A stretch of 64,000 nucleotides of DNA from contig NZ_QEWW01000003.1 of NCBI RefSeq assembly GCF_003121895.1, positions 186,001-250,000 on the forward strand. The letters are read 5' to 3'. Made by a program: the position numbers and the translations under genes. Position 1 is the stretch's first letter; each line of letters opens with the position of its first letter. The stretch comes from Ignatzschineria cameli (lineage in GTDB: Bacteria > Pseudomonadota > Gammaproteobacteria > Cardiobacteriales > Wohlfahrtiimonadaceae). A model generated the notes under the pieces. That model worked only from the letters and a program-made list of their open reading frames with translations. It had not been told where the DNA came from and made no database searches. This document shows, piece by piece, positions 1 through 9,154 of this stretch.

Positions 1-262
1 CTGGCAGTCCGGCACCGGTGCCGACATCGATTAAGGCAGCAGACTGAAAACGCTGACGTAACTCCGGCACGAGGACTAGTGAATCGAGAAGATGCTTGAT
101 AATCATCTCCTTTGGATCTGTAATTGCCGTTAAATTATAGGCTCTATTCCAGAGCAGCATTCCTTGCAGATATTGAGTTAACTTCTCGCAGGCAGAATCA
201 TCAATTGGGAAATTGAGCTGATCGAGCGCGATTCTCACCTCATCTTTGACAATATTATTCAT
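1..262 (-). CDS. rsmG: 16S rRNA (guanine-527-N7)-methyltransferase RsmG, partial
   Basis: RsmG (GidB) methylates N7 of G527 in 16S rRNA using S-adenosylmethionine. The N-terminal 87 residues are visible; the rest lies beyond the window edge. The segment WNRAYNLTAITDP followed by the SAM-binding loop DVGTGAGLP is characteristic of the family. The start is ATG at 262 with AAAGG upstream, 8 bp after the moeA stop, so it probably shares the molybdenum cofactor transcript. In many gammaproteobacteria rsmG sits next to mnmG or parA instead, so this neighbourhood is somewhat unusual. Confidence 0.93.
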   Translation of the reverse strand, partial: MNNIVKDEVRIALDQLNFPIDDSACEKLTQYLQGMLLWNRAYNLTAITDPKEMIIKHLLDSLVLVPELRQRFQSAALIDVGTGAGLP

Positions 263-270
263 CACAACCT

Positions 271-1473
271 TTATGCTTTCGCGACCTCTTTAGGCAAAGG
301 ATAGATTCTAACACGACTACCTTTTGCCGTTGCCTGATTCTCTTTCATCTCAATAAGGCAATTTGCATAACTAAGACCGCTCAACATCGCAGAACCTTGC
401 AATCCAACACTATCGACAAAATATTCACCGCGCTCATCTTGGTAGTAATTTCCACGCAAAAATTCTCTACGAGGCTGAATACGATCGCTACCAAAATTAA
501 TTGTTGCCATTAACTGAGGCAGTTGTGGTGAAAGTCCCATCAGTGCTTTAATAGCAGGATAAGCAAGCAAATAGAAGGTTGCATAGGCGGAAACAGGATT
601 CCCCGGCAACATAATAATATGACATTGGCCAATTCTGCCCCATCCAAAAGGCTTGCCTGGCTTAATAGCCAACTTCCACATATGCAATTCGCCGAGCTCA
701 GTAATCGCCTTTGCGACAAAGTCCGCCTCACCCACCGAAGCACCTCCACTTAAGATAATGAGATCATTCTCTTTTGCTGCCGATGATAAAGCCGCCAATA
801 CCGAAGCATACTCATCTTTTAAGATGCCCCCATCTTTCGCTTTAGCAAGCGATGAAACCCACGCAAGTAACTGATAGCGATTAGCATCATAGATTTCACT
901 GCCGGTGATATTCTCCCACGGCTCTTTTAACTCATTACCTGTGGAAAAGATCGTCACGCGCAGGTCCTGATAAACCTCAATCTCCCAAACCCCTTGCGAG
1001 GCTAATAGTGCAATCGCCGCAGGGTCGAGCACATGCCCAGCATGAAAAAGGATCTCTCCTTTCTTAATCTCTTCACCACAATAACGAATATTTTGTCCTT
1101 TCGGGCAATCCTCTGTGAGATAGAGCTGATCACCTTCAACTTTCGTCAACTCCTGCATCACCACTGTTGTAGTATTTCCGGGCGTTTTTGCGCCGGTGAA
1201 GATTCTTGCTGCTTCCCCCTCTTGAAGTGAGAAATGAACATCATCACCTGCCATAATTCGCTCAACGATCTTAAACTCACTCCGCCCACCAGAAAAATCA
1301 CAAAGAGCGTAGCCATCCATCGCGCTATTATCAAATTGTGGCGTATCATAATTTGCCACAACATCTTGCGCTAATTTGCGTCCATATGCTTCCGCAAGTG
1401 TTACACGGTGAACCGCTCGATCTAACTTCATTCCCGCTAATAACTCTCTTAATGCAACATCATAATTTTTCAT
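271..1473 (-). CDS. moeA: Molybdopterin molybdenumtransferase MoeA
   Basis: MoeA inserts molybdate into adenylylated molybdopterin, the last common step of molybdenum cofactor synthesis. The protein is about 400 residues, normal for the family. It carries the MoeA features NSAMDGYA near residue 50, IFTGA near 90, ILSGGASVGE near 240 and LPGNPVSAY near 295. ATG at 1473 is preferred because GAGG sits 8 bases upstream; an in-frame GTG at 1476 is the alternative. Its start overlaps the end of mobA, so translation is probably coupled. Confidence 0.95.
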   Translation of the reverse strand: MKNYDVALRELLAGMKLDRAVHRVTLAEAYGRKLAQDVVANYDTPQFDNSAMDGYALCDFSGGRSEFKIVERIMAGDDVHFSLQEGEAARIFTGAKTPGNTTTVVMQELTKVEGDQLYLTEDCPKGQNIRYCGEEIKKGEILFHAGHVLDPAAIALLASQGVWEIEVYQDLRVTIFSTGNELKEPWENITGSEIYDANRYQLLAWVSSLAKAKDGGILKDEYASVLAALSSAAKENDLIILSGGASVGEADFVAKAITELGELHMWKLAIKPGKPFGWGRIGQCHIIMLPGNPVSAYATFYLLAYPAIKALMGLSPQLPQLMATINFGSDRIQPRREFLRGNYYQDERGEYFVDSVGLQGSAMLSGLSYANCLIEMKENQATAKGSRVRIYPLPKEVAKA

Positions 1474-2074
1474 CACAATTCCTCTCTAATGCCTCTAGAT
1501 CCTGCGGTCTATTACAATTGATAAACGCGCGCTCTTCATCAAAATAGATAGGCGCTGCAGATAACTTCTTTAGCAGCGCTCGAATTCTTAAATCACCTTT
1601 CTCTAACAGCGGCAGCACCACCTCGAGATCCTTTGCAAGCGCCTGAAGATAGATATAGTGCTCTCGCTGATCAGTCACAGGATAGACCGCTTTAATCATT
1701 GCATCTTCCCGTTGCAAGCGAGCTAATGCCTTCGCCAACTTTTCAACTAAATCAACAGGAATCAAAGGACCATCACAACTGACAATCTGCACCTGTTGAT
1801 TCGCCTCTAAATAGGGTAATAGCGAGGCGATGCCGGCTAACGGGCCCATTCCTTCCCATTGAGGCTCATCAGTAATAATTGGCAATCCCAGCGACTCATA
1901 ACAGGTTAAATCTCGATTAGCTGAGAGATAGAGTTGATCTACTTGCGGGGCAATTCGCGCCACAACATGCTCAACTAAACGTCGTCCCTGTAGTGGAAGA
2001 AGCCCTTTATTCTGATAGCCCATTCGTCGCCCTTCCCCGCCGGCGAGAATCAATCCTACGACTTTTTGCGCCAC
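1460..2074 (-). CDS. mobA: Molybdenum cofactor guanylyltransferase MobA
   Basis: MobA adds GMP to molybdenum cofactor to make the guanine dinucleotide form used by DMSO-reductase-family enzymes. At 204 residues it has the usual length. The nucleotide-binding loop LILAGGEGRRMG is at residues 8-19, followed by NKGLLPL, and SCDGPLI near residue 100 supplies the metal-binding aspartate. The start is GTG at 2074 with AGGAG 8 bases upstream. The 5' end overlaps moaE by 19 bp and the 3' end overlaps moeA. Its presence suggests the host has bis-MGD enzymes. Confidence 0.92.
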   Translation of the reverse strand: MAQKVVGLILAGGEGRRMGYQNKGLLPLQGRRLVEHVVARIAPQVDQLYLSANRDLTCYESLGLPIITDEPQWEGMGPLAGIASLLPYLEANQQVQIVSCDGPLIPVDLVEKLAKALARLQREDAMIKAVYPVTDQREHYIYLQALAKDLEVVLPLLEKGDLRIRALLKKLSAAPIYFDEERAFINCNRPQDLEALERNCDEKL

Positions 2075-2541
2075 TTCGCTAACTCCTGCCAGCGCGATAA
2101 GATCGCTTGGTCACTCTTTTTTGCCTCAACCCAATATGCTTCTCCATTCACTAGATGCTCCTTTTTCCAGAAAGGGGCTTCCGTTTTTAGATAATCCATA
2201 ATAAATTCAGCAGCTAAAAAGGCATCTAGGCGATGCTTTGCAGTCACAATAAGCAGAACAATAGGATCATCAGAGAAGAGCTCACCTATACGGTGGACAA
2301 CGCGGCATCCGGCAATATCCCAGTGACTTTGGGCGATCTCAATAATTCGTATAATCTCCCGCTCTGTAACGCCGGGAAAATGCTCAAGAACCATCTTCTC
2401 AAGCGGTACCTTTTGGTCAAACTCGCGCACCATTCCCTGGAAAAGTACCAGCGCACCGGCATCTCCTGATTTTGCAATTAAATCAGCACTCTCTTGGTCA
2501 AGATCAAATGCCTCACGCTGAACACTAACTGAGATAACCAT
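2056..2541 (-). CDS. moaE: Molybdopterin synthase catalytic subunit MoaE
   Basis: MoaE is the large subunit of molybdopterin synthase. It transfers sulfur from the MoaD C-terminus to precursor Z (cPMP). The family signature is visible: GALVLFQGMVREF, LEHFPGVTEREI, HRIGELFSDDPIV, and a C-terminal APFWKKE carrying the catalytic lysine region. ATG at 2541 is chosen because AGGAGG lies 8-13 bases upstream; the longer frame to 2592 runs back into moaD and is unlikely. It starts 4 bp after the moaD stop. No moaA or moaC is seen here, so precursor synthesis genes are elsewhere. Confidence 0.94.
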   Translation of the reverse strand: MVISVSVQREAFDLDQESADLIAKSGDAGALVLFQGMVREFDQKVPLEKMVLEHFPGVTEREIIRIIEIAQSHWDIAGCRVVHRIGELFSDDPIVLLIVTAKHRLDAFLAAEFIMDYLKTEAPFWKKEHLVNGEAYWVEAKKSDQAILSRWQELAKWRKKS

Positions 2542-2545
2542 ATTA

Positions 2546-2794
2546 TTAACCTCCTGTAACGGGGGGCAAAAGCGCAACGCGATCACCCACATTTAATACC
2601 GTGGGTTCAAAGGTCATCTCTTCATTAACAACGATACGAAAGATATTTTCCGGCGCTAAAGCTTCCGCCCAGAGAGCTCCCCGATCTCGCAGTTGTGTCA
2701 ACAATACTTCGGTATCACCACCCTCCCAAGAAATTTGTTCTTCAGTCAGCTGTAAAAGATCTTTTAAATTCCCAAAGTAAGTTACTGTAATCAC
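2546..2794 (-). CDS. moaD: Molybdopterin synthase sulfur carrier subunit MoaD
   Basis: MoaD is the ubiquitin-like small subunit of molybdopterin synthase; its C-terminal glycine is thiocarboxylated and donates sulfur. The 82-residue protein ends in LPPVTGG, the required di-glycine tail. The start codon is GTG at 2794, with AAGGGA about 8 bases upstream. It is the first gene of the minus-strand cluster moaD-moaE-mobA-moeA-rsmG, so the operon promoter should lie in the AT-rich gap above it. Confidence 0.94.
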   Translation of the reverse strand: MITVTYFGNLKDLLQLTEEQISWEGGDTEVLLTQLRDRGALWAEALAPENIFRIVVNEEMTFEPTVLNVGDRVALLPPVTGG

Positions 2795-3028
2795 GATCTA
2801 TCCCTTGTTCTAATAAATTCTTAAAAATGCTTAATTAAAAATACTTAATTCTATATTTTTGATTCTATGATTCTATATTGCTTAATACACACATATATGT
2901 ATATATATCGCTTTAATAATATAGCACTCTTAATGTTTTGAAGATTCTTGATGTTTGTTGATATTTTTTTGATATTTTTTGACGCTATATATCTATTTTA
3001 TGATATTTCACAACGATTTATAATATTT
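2795..3028. other. AT-rich intergenic region upstream of moaD
   Basis: This 234-bp gap separates the metal ABC permease from the molybdenum cofactor operon, both on the minus strand. It is very AT-rich, with short imperfect repeats such as cttaatt, ttctata and atatatgtatatat. It should hold the moaD promoter, but no convincing -35/-10 pair, molybdenum cofactor riboswitch or strong terminator was recognised. Confidence 0.5.
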
Positions 3029-3907
3029 CTATGCTTTCCGGTGACGCCGCATCCCTTTACGCCTTAAAATACCCCCCTCTAGGCCAAACAGCAAGGAGAT
3101 CAGATAGAATGAAGCTAATACAATAATAATCATCGGCCCTGATGCAATATCATAATGAACTGAGGCAACTAACCCGAGATAAGCCCCTATTGCCCCAAGT
3201 GTAATGGCGATTAGAAGAACTACTTCCATACGATTACTCCATAAACGAGCAGAGATCGCCGGAATCATCATCATTCCAACCGTCATCAATGTCCCTAAAA
3301 CCTGAAAAGAAGCCACAAGGTTGAGAACTACTAAAAAGAGGAAGAGCGCATAATAGAAGAGGCCACCACTGCTCTTTAGCTTAAGGTAGAGAGGGTCGAT
3401 AATATAGAGCAAAAGCGCCCGATAGATAACAGAGAGCAAAAGAAGGGTTGTCAAAAGCACGCCCCATACAAGGTAGAGTGACGAAGCATCAACTGCCAAA
3501 ACAGAGCCAAAGAGGATATGCAGAAGATCCGCTTGAGAGCCGATCTCCATAATTAAGACAACACCGATCGCCAACGAGAGAAGATAGAGTGCCGCAAAAC
3601 TCGCATCCTCCTTTAAATTGGTATAGTTAGAGATAATCGAAGCGATAATAGCAATAAGTAACCCCGCAACGACCCCACCAATACTCATTGCATAGATATT
3701 AAAACCAAAAAAGAGAAACGCGATCGCAATCCCAGGCAAAACGCCATGACTGAGCGCATCCCCGACTAGGCTCATTCTATTTAGAAGTAGGAAGACGCCC
3801 ACCAAACCTGAAGAAACCGCAATCATCAGCGATGCCGCAAGCGCTCTTCGTAGAAAGGGGAGATCCAAAAAAGGATCGATAAAAATTGAGTTTAAAAGAT
3901 CGATCAT
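3029..3907 (-). CDS. Metal ABC transporter permease, ZnuB/MntB family (ABC-3)
   Basis: This is an inner-membrane permease of the ABC-3 family that imports zinc, manganese or iron. The 292-residue protein has about eight hydrophobic segments. The family pattern GVFLLLNRMSLVGDALSHGVLPGIA at residues 37-61 and GTLMTVGMMMIPAISARLW near 205-223 are clear. It starts 3 bp after the ATPase gene and forms a two-gene unit with it. Metal preference cannot be read from sequence. No substrate-binding protein is encoded nearby. Near its C-terminus lies RRKGMRRHRK, a basic cytoplasmic tail. Confidence 0.9.
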   Translation of the reverse strand: MIDLLNSIFIDPFLDLPFLRRALAASLMIAVSSGLVGVFLLLNRMSLVGDALSHGVLPGIAIAFLFFGFNIYAMSIGGVVAGLLIAIIASIISNYTNLKEDASFAALYLLSLAIGVVLIMEIGSQADLLHILFGSVLAVDASSLYLVWGVLLTTLLLLSVIYRALLLYIIDPLYLKLKSSGGLFYYALFLFLVVLNLVASFQVLGTLMTVGMMMIPAISARLWSNRMEVVLLIAITLGAIGAYLGLVASVHYDIASGPMIIIVLASFYLISLLFGLEGGILRRKGMRRHRKA

Positions 3908-3910
3908 CAG

Positions 3911-4633
3911 TTACACCTCACACCAAGAATCACTCTCCCAACCGAGAGAGACAGACTCTGCTTTAAGAAGATTCGCTTCCGTCAATACAACCTTACTCGG
4001 CCCAAATGCGATCTTTTCACGCGCCAAAAGAAGGGTATTTGTAAAGTGCTGTTTCGCTAAGTGAAGATCATGAAGTACTGCAATAACCGTTTTTCCGCTC
4101 GCCTCCCAGCGTTCGATAAGAAGACAGAGCTCCTGCGTTGTGCGAGCATCCATTGCGTTAAAAGGCTCATCAAGAAGGATTAAATCGGCCCCCTCCACTA
4201 CAATCCGCGCAAAGAGAGCTTTCTGAAATTGCCCGCCTGAAAGTGAATCGATACTCCGCTCTCCAAAATTTTCTAACCCCACAAACTCAAGCGCCTCAAA
4301 GACCCGTTGATGAATAGAGGATGAGAGCCGACGAAATAATCCGACTTGATTAAGCGCACCAGCACTCACTAATTCAAAGAGCGTTAAAGGAAGATCTCGC
4401 CGAATATGAGAGATTTGTGAAAGATAACTCACCTTTAAAGCCTCACTGCGAGTAATCACCCCTTCAGAATAGGGCACTAACCCCATAATTGCTTTTAGTA
4501 ATGTACTTTTCCCCGCACCATTAGGCCCGACAATGGCGCAACTCTGCCCTAATGGGAACTGTGCCGTCAGGTGATGCACAACAGGATGCGCTTTATAACT
4601 CACCGTTAAGTTAGAAATCTCTAATGCTCTCAT
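3911..4633 (-). CDS. Metal ABC transporter ATP-binding protein, ZnuC/MntA-like
   Basis: This is the ATPase that powers the adjacent ABC-3 permease. The 240-residue protein shows Walker A GPNGAGKST near residue 37, signature LSGGQFQKALFAR near 130, Walker B LILLDEP near 155 and the switch histidine in VLHDLH near 187. The start ATG at 4633 has AAGGA just upstream. It is the first gene of a two-gene operon with the permease. Zinc, manganese or iron are all possible substrates. Confidence 0.9.
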   Translation of the reverse strand: MRALEISNLTVSYKAHPVVHHLTAQFPLGQSCAIVGPNGAGKSTLLKAIMGLVPYSEGVITRSEALKVSYLSQISHIRRDLPLTLFELVSAGALNQVGLFRRLSSSIHQRVFEALEFVGLENFGERSIDSLSGGQFQKALFARIVVEGADLILLDEPFNAMDARTTQELCLLIERWEASGKTVIAVLHDLHLAKQHFTNTLLLAREKIAFGPSKVVLTEANLLKAESVSLGWESDSWCEV

Positions 4634-5026
4634 CTAGATCCTTAAATTCTTTTACCTCGAAATTACGGAATTATGATCATACTGATCTCACTCAGAAGAG
4701 GAGCTTAAAAGCGACTTTGTAGCTGCCAAAGTTTGATCAACAATCGATTATTCTGCAAGGGCTCTATCATACCGCAAAATCGATTTTGCCACCTCTTCTG
4801 CCATCATTTTCCATCGCTTTGTAAAAAAAAGAGACTCTTTATTCGCTCGATCTCGAATCTCCTGCTACTTCATGCAATAATAAGGGATCAAAGTGTTAGC
4901 GCAGAGAGGGAGTCAGAGAAGGAGTATTAATATTGTTCTTATCTTATTCCGGATCTGCTTCTAAAGTGTTTCTAAAATGTTTCTAAAAAGATTGCAAAAG
5001 TTGCAGATAGAGAGATCATTGACCCT
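4634..5026. promoter_or_regulatory. Divergent intergenic region with a 16-bp palindrome
   Basis: This 393-bp gap lies between the minus-strand metal ABC operon and plus-strand pilZ. It contains a perfect 16-bp palindrome, GCAAAATCGATTTTGC, at 4774-4789. Two bases away on the minus strand is TATGAT (complement of 4766-4771), a plausible -10 box pointing at the ABC genes. A metal-responsive operator is possible, but the site does not match the Fur, Zur or MntR consensus I know. A small frame at 4733-4930 shows no family features and is not called. Confidence 0.4.
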
Positions 5027-5365
5027 ATGAGTAACCCTAAAAAGATTGAAGCGAAATTCGCAAATGCGAGCCAAGTTCCCCAATATTATCTCCCCTTTCT
5101 TAAAAATGGTGGGTTCTTCTTCAATACTGATTTCCCCTTCCAGCTCAATGATCTCATCATCTTAGAGATCACGCTTCCTGATGGGGATCCGACCCCCATT
5201 AAAACAGAAGGCCGCGTTGCACTAATCACTGCTAAAACGGCAGAGACGATTCATCACATCACCGATCATCAAGGCATCGGCGTAGCTATTGAGAAGGAGC
5301 ACCATCTTCTCCAGACAAGAATCAATGCACTTTTAAGAATGCATGAAGCAACAACGCGTTCATGA
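5027..5365 (+). CDS. pilZ: PilZ domain protein (type IV pilus assembly PilZ type)
   Basis: The 112-residue protein matches the single-domain PilZ family named after Pseudomonas PilZ, needed for type IV pilus assembly. The stretch LPFLKNGGFFFNT near residues 21-33 and a beta-rich core with TEGRVALI are typical. Classical c-di-GMP binding motifs (RxxxR, D/NxSxxG) are absent, as in orthodox PilZ. Location directly before tatD matches the Pseudomonas order holB-pilZ-tatD, though holB is not here. The ribosome binding site is weak. Confidence 0.85.
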   Translation: MSNPKKIEAKFANASQVPQYYLPFLKNGGFFFNTDFPFQLNDLIILEITLPDGDPTPIKTEGRVALITAKTAETIHHITDHQGIGVAIEKEHHLLQTRINALLRMHEATTRS

Positions 5366-5418
5366 TGCATAGCCCTCAATCAACAGCCATAATCAACAAT
5401 CATCAATAGAAGATAGAA

Positions 5419-6237
5419 ATGTTAAATATCGCAGATACTACTCACTTTATCGATTCACACTGTCATCTCGATATGGTGGATCTCTCCCCCTATGACAATG
5501 ATTTTCAAAAGCTGATCGCCGCCATTAAAGCGCAGAAAGTTTCACAGATGCTCTGTGTTAGTGTCGATCTAGAGCGCTGGGAGGCGATGGCACAATTGGT
5601 TGCACCTTATGATGAGATCTCTCTATCAGTGGGCGTTCATCCCGGCGCAATCCCGGCAAAGATCGCTCCTTCGATGGAGAATTTTAGACCGATGTTAGAG
5701 AACCCTAAAGTCATCGCTATTGGGGAGACTGGACTCGACTACCACTATTCGGTCGAACATAAACTTGCACAACAGTCCGCCTTTATCACACAGATCGATA
5801 TTGCAAAAGAGACACAAAAACCACTGATTATCCATACACGCGATGCTCGGCAAGATACTATCAATATCTTAACCCATGAAGAGGCGCGCGATGTTGGTGG
5901 CATCTTTCACTGCTTTACAGAGAATTGGGAGATGGCAAAGAAGGGATTAGATTTAGGCTTCTATCTCTCCTTTAGCGGAATTATCACCTTTCGCAATGCA
6001 GCTGAGTTACGGGAAGTTGTGGCCAAAGCGCCGCTCGATCGCCTCTTAATTGAGACCGACTCCCCCTACCTCACTCCAGTCCCCTATCGCGGAAAACCGA
6101 ACCACCCAGGGCTTGTTCCCTTTGTGGCAAAAACGATTGCGGAGGTAAAAGGGGTCTCTATTGAGGAGGTTGCTAAGATTACAAGTGACAACTTCCGGAG
6201 ACTATTTCATAAAGGCTTAGAAGCGATCACACGCTAA
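5419..6237 (+). CDS. TatD family metal-dependent hydrolase (YcfH-like)
   Basis: This is a TIM-barrel, metal-dependent deoxyribonuclease-type hydrolase of the TatD family. Metal ligands H14 and H16 sit in DSHCHLD; GETGLDYHY provides the glutamate, PLIIHTRDA another histidine, GIFHCFTE the fourth histidine, and ETDSPYL the C-terminal aspartate. Length 272 is typical. It follows pilZ by 53 bp and may be co-transcribed. The exact paralogue (TatD, YcfH or YjjV type) cannot be fixed; the pilZ neighbourhood favours YcfH. Confidence 0.92.
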   Translation: MLNIADTTHFIDSHCHLDMVDLSPYDNDFQKLIAAIKAQKVSQMLCVSVDLERWEAMAQLVAPYDEISLSVGVHPGAIPAKIAPSMENFRPMLENPKVIAIGETGLDYHYSVEHKLAQQSAFITQIDIAKETQKPLIIHTRDARQDTINILTHEEARDVGGIFHCFTENWEMAKKGLDLGFYLSFSGIITFRNAAELREVVAKAPLDRLLIETDSPYLTPVPYRGKPNHPGLVPFVAKTIAEVKGVSIEEVAKITSDNFRRLFHKGLEAITR

Positions 6238-6349
6238 TCGATGCCTGATGATGATTACACCTTAGGATTCTATATTCTCCTAATTTTCTCATTTTCCTAT
6301 TATCCCTAAATTTTAAGCCCCTTTGTACCACCTGTTACTTGAGGTCAAT

Positions 6350-7771
6350 ATGAAAGACTCCATTGGTAAAATTGCTGTTTTTGGCGACATTATGATCGAT
6401 AGCTACTGGATCGGCTCAACAAATCGAATCTCCCCTGAGTCACCGGTTCCCGTCGTCAATATTAATCATACTGAGAATCGTTTAGGAGGTGCTGCTAATG
6501 TCGCACTTAATATCAGTAAGATGGAGTGCCCTGTAACCCTCGCCGGCTTAGTCGGTATCGATAGCAATGCACAAGAGCTACAACAGCTCTGTGAACAGAA
6601 CCAGATCGCAACAGAGTTTGTAGCTGAGCCGAGCTTCCCTACCATCAAAAAGCTACGCATCATTAGCCGGCAACAACATATCGTTCGCTGCGATTTTGAA
6701 GAAGCACCTGAGCTGACAACAACATTAATAGAGAAGATTACCCAATCCCTCAAAGCCACGATCGATGAGAATGACCTTATTGTTCTTTCCGATTACAACA
6801 AAGGCTTTCTCTCTGACCCTCAAGCGCTGATCCAGCATGCAAGAGCTCAAGGAAAATTTGTTATTATCGATCCCAAAGGGGATGATTTCTCAAAATATCG
6901 AGGTGCATCACTTCTAACGCCTAATACCAGTGAATTTGAGATCGTTGCCGGCAAATGTCGTGATGAAGCTGAACTCTTTGCTAAAGCAGAGAAGCTTCGC
7001 ATCGAACTCGATCTAGATGCTCTCCTAATCACTCGCAGTGAGAAGGGGATGACACTCTTTGAACGCGATAAAGATCCGGTCACATTTTCAGCCAAAGCCC
7101 AAGATGTCTTTGATGTTACCGGAGCCGGCGATACTGTTATCGCGATGATCGCCACACAGATTGCAAAAGGAACACCGCTGCCCCAAGCATGCAAGATTGC
7201 CAATATCGCAGCATCGATAGTCGTTGGTAAAATGGGCGCCTCCTATGTGACACAAGAGGAGCTCGACTATGAGCTAGGTCACTCAGATCGCCCACACAAT
7301 CTTGTTCTCTCAAAAGAAGCACTTCTACATGAAGTCAAACGCGCTAAGATGAACAATGAGACCATCGTTATGACTAATGGTTGTTTTGATCTTCTCCATC
7401 GTGGACATGTGAAGTATCTAGAAGAGGCAAGCAAGTTGGGACACCACCTTATTGTTGCACTCAATTCAGATGCTTCTGTCAAACGGCTAAAAGGGGAGTT
7501 ACGCCCTATTATGGATGAAAAGAGTCGCGCAACAGTACTCGCGTCTCTCTCCTCTGTTGCCTGGGTGACCCTCTTTGATGAAGATACGCCTGAATCGTTA
7601 ATACGTGAGATTCTTCCCGATGTGCTCGTCAAAGGTAGTGATTATACAATTGAAGAGATCGCCGGTGCAGATGCCGTCATCAACAATGGAGGTCGAGTAG
7701 AATTGATCGATTTTGTTGATGGTTACTCAACAAGTCGCGCTATTGAAAAGATTATCGCCACTCAACAATAA
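6350..7771 (+). CDS. hldE: Bifunctional heptose-7-phosphate kinase / heptose-1-phosphate adenylyltransferase HldE
   Basis: HldE makes ADP-heptose for the lipopolysaccharide inner core. The N-terminal ribokinase-like domain (about residues 1-320) has GGAANVALN near the start and DVTGAGDT as its catalytic loop. The C-terminal nucleotidyltransferase domain has TNGCFDLLHRGH. ATG at 6350 is chosen because GAGG lies just upstream; a longer TTG-started frame at 6323 lacks support. At 473 residues it is the fused gammaproteobacterial form. Fusion of both activities implies an ADP-heptose pathway with GmhA and GmhB elsewhere. Confidence 0.95.
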   Translation: MKDSIGKIAVFGDIMIDSYWIGSTNRISPESPVPVVNINHTENRLGGAANVALNISKMECPVTLAGLVGIDSNAQELQQLCEQNQIATEFVAEPSFPTIKKLRIISRQQHIVRCDFEEAPELTTTLIEKITQSLKATIDENDLIVLSDYNKGFLSDPQALIQHARAQGKFVIIDPKGDDFSKYRGASLLTPNTSEFEIVAGKCRDEAELFAKAEKLRIELDLDALLITRSEKGMTLFERDKDPVTFSAKAQDVFDVTGAGDTVIAMIATQIAKGTPLPQACKIANIAASIVVGKMGASYVTQEELDYELGHSDRPHNLVLSKEALLHEVKRAKMNNETIVMTNGCFDLLHRGHVKYLEEASKLGHHLIVALNSDASVKRLKGELRPIMDEKSRATVLASLSSVAWVTLFDEDTPESLIREILPDVLVKGSDYTIEEIAGADAVINNGGRVELIDFVDGYSTSRAIEKIIATQQ

Positions 7772-7925
7772 ACTAAGATACGATTGAGAGAGACTAAAGT
7801 AAGTGCGTCTAAGTAGAAAGCTAGATACGATTAAGTTAGATAAAATAGTTAAAATGAGATATTTAAGCTGTGTTGTTTAAGCTGAGTTATTTAAAAAAAG
7901 TGAATTGAAAAAGCTAGATTAAAAG

Positions 7926-8016
7926 CACTTAAATGTAATTTTTGCAATGATTTTTGTGGCATAATGAGTACTTAAATGTAATATTATAGCCCTCCCGTAG
8001 ATAAGGACTTTATAAA
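7926..8016 (+). promoter_or_regulatory. recA promoter region with paired 13-bp repeat
   Basis: An extended -10 element is seen: TGG at 7957-7959 followed by CATAAT at 7960-7965. It is flanked by two identical copies of ACTTAAATGTAAT, at 7927-7939 and 7970-7982. Inside each copy is an imperfect dyad of the form (C/T)AC-N6-GTA. The Escherichia coli LexA box CTGT-N8-ACAG is not present. The paired element may be the local SOS operator; this is inference from position. Confidence 0.4.
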
Positions 8017-9078
8017 ATGGATGAAAACAAACGCAAAGCCCTCCAAGCTGCCTTAGGGCAGATTGACCGTCAATTTGGGAAAGGCTCAGTTATGCGCCTA
8101 GGAGATCAGCAAACTCCAACCAATATTATCCCTGTCTCTACCGGTTCAATCGGTCTTGATATTGCATTAGGCATTGGTGGCTTGCCAAGAGGCCGTATCG
8201 TTGAAATTTATGGTCCAGAATCCTCTGGTAAAACCACATTAACGTTACATGTTATCGCTGAAGCGCAAAAAGCGGGAGGTACCGCTGCCTTTATCGATGC
8301 TGAACATGCCCTCGATCCAACCTATGCGGCAAAACTTGGAGTCGATGTTGAGAACCTCTATATCTCTCAGCCTGATAATGGCGAGCAAGCGCTCGAAATC
8401 ACCGACACATTAGTGCGTTCCGGCGCAATTGATATTGTTGTTGTTGACTCTGTTGCAGCGCTCACCCCTAAAGCAGAGATTGAAGGCGAGATGGGAGATT
8501 CTCATATGGGACTTCAAGCACGCCTTATGAGCCAAGCTTTAAGAAAATTGACAGCTAATATTCAAAAATCAAATACACTTGTGATCTTTATTAACCAGAT
8601 CCGTATGAAGATCGGCGTGATGTTTGGTAACCCTGAAACAACAACCGGTGGAAACGCACTTAAATTCTACTCTTCCGTTCGCCTTGATATTCGCAGAACA
8701 GGAGCGGTGAAAAAGGGTGATGAGGTAATCGGAGCCGACACTCGCGTACGCGTTGTTAAGAATAAGGTCTCACCTCCTTTCAGAGAAGCGAAATTTGAGA
8801 TCATGTATGGCGCCGGCATTGATACACTAGGCGAAGTGATCGATCTTGGTGTTGATGCAGGAATCGTTGATAAAGCTGGCGCATGGTATAGCTATGGAGA
8901 TACTCGCCTTGGACAAGGTAAAGAGAACTCTAAGCAATATCTTCGTGAAAATGAAGCAACCGCTAAAGAGATTGAGCAGAAAGTGCGTGAGCATTTCCTC
9001 AATACCAGCGCCCCGCTTGCAGGATCACTCGATGATGATGAGAAAGAGGATGATCTACTTGCCCTCGATAAAGAGTAG
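8017..9078 (+). CDS. recA: Recombinase RecA
   Basis: RecA is the strand-exchange ATPase of homologous recombination and the co-protease that triggers the SOS response. The 353-residue protein has Walker A GPESSGKT at 66-73, the DNA-binding loops around [16 protein letters not shown], and the acidic C-terminal tail DDDEKEDD typical of gammaproteobacteria. The start ATG at 8017 has AAGGA about 10 bases upstream. No recX follows; a terminator and rluC come next. Confidence 0.99.
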   Translation: MDENKRKALQAALGQIDRQFGKGSVMRLGDQQTPTNIIPVSTGSIGLDIALGIGGLPRGRIVEIYGPESSGKTTLTLHVIAEAQKAGGTAAFIDAEHALDPTYAAKLGVDVENLYISQPDNGEQALEITDTLVRSGAIDIVVVDSVAALTPKAEIEGEMGDSHMGLQARLMSQALRKLTANIQKSNTLVIFINQIRMKIGVMFGNPETTTGGNALKFYSSVRLDIRRTGAVKKGDEVIGADTRVRVVKNKVSPPFREAKFEIMYGAGIDTLGEVIDLGVDAGIVDKAGAWYSYGDTRLGQGKENSKQYLRENEATAKEIEQKVREHFLNTSAPLAGSLDDDEKEDDLLALDKE

Positions 9079-9154
9079 ATCGCGTTAAAATAATTAACAG
9101 TAAATCTAACAATAAGCCTCATAATAAATATGTAACAATGAATATGTAACAATG

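Noticed and set aside
4733-4930. 65-codon frame between the metal ABC operon and pilZ
   Set aside because: Composition is not protein-like, there is no ribosome site, and it overlaps the palindrome and likely promoters.
7900-8016. E. coli-type LexA box upstream of recA
   Set aside because: No CTGT-N8-ACAG match is present; only the repeated ACTTAAATGTAAT element is seen.
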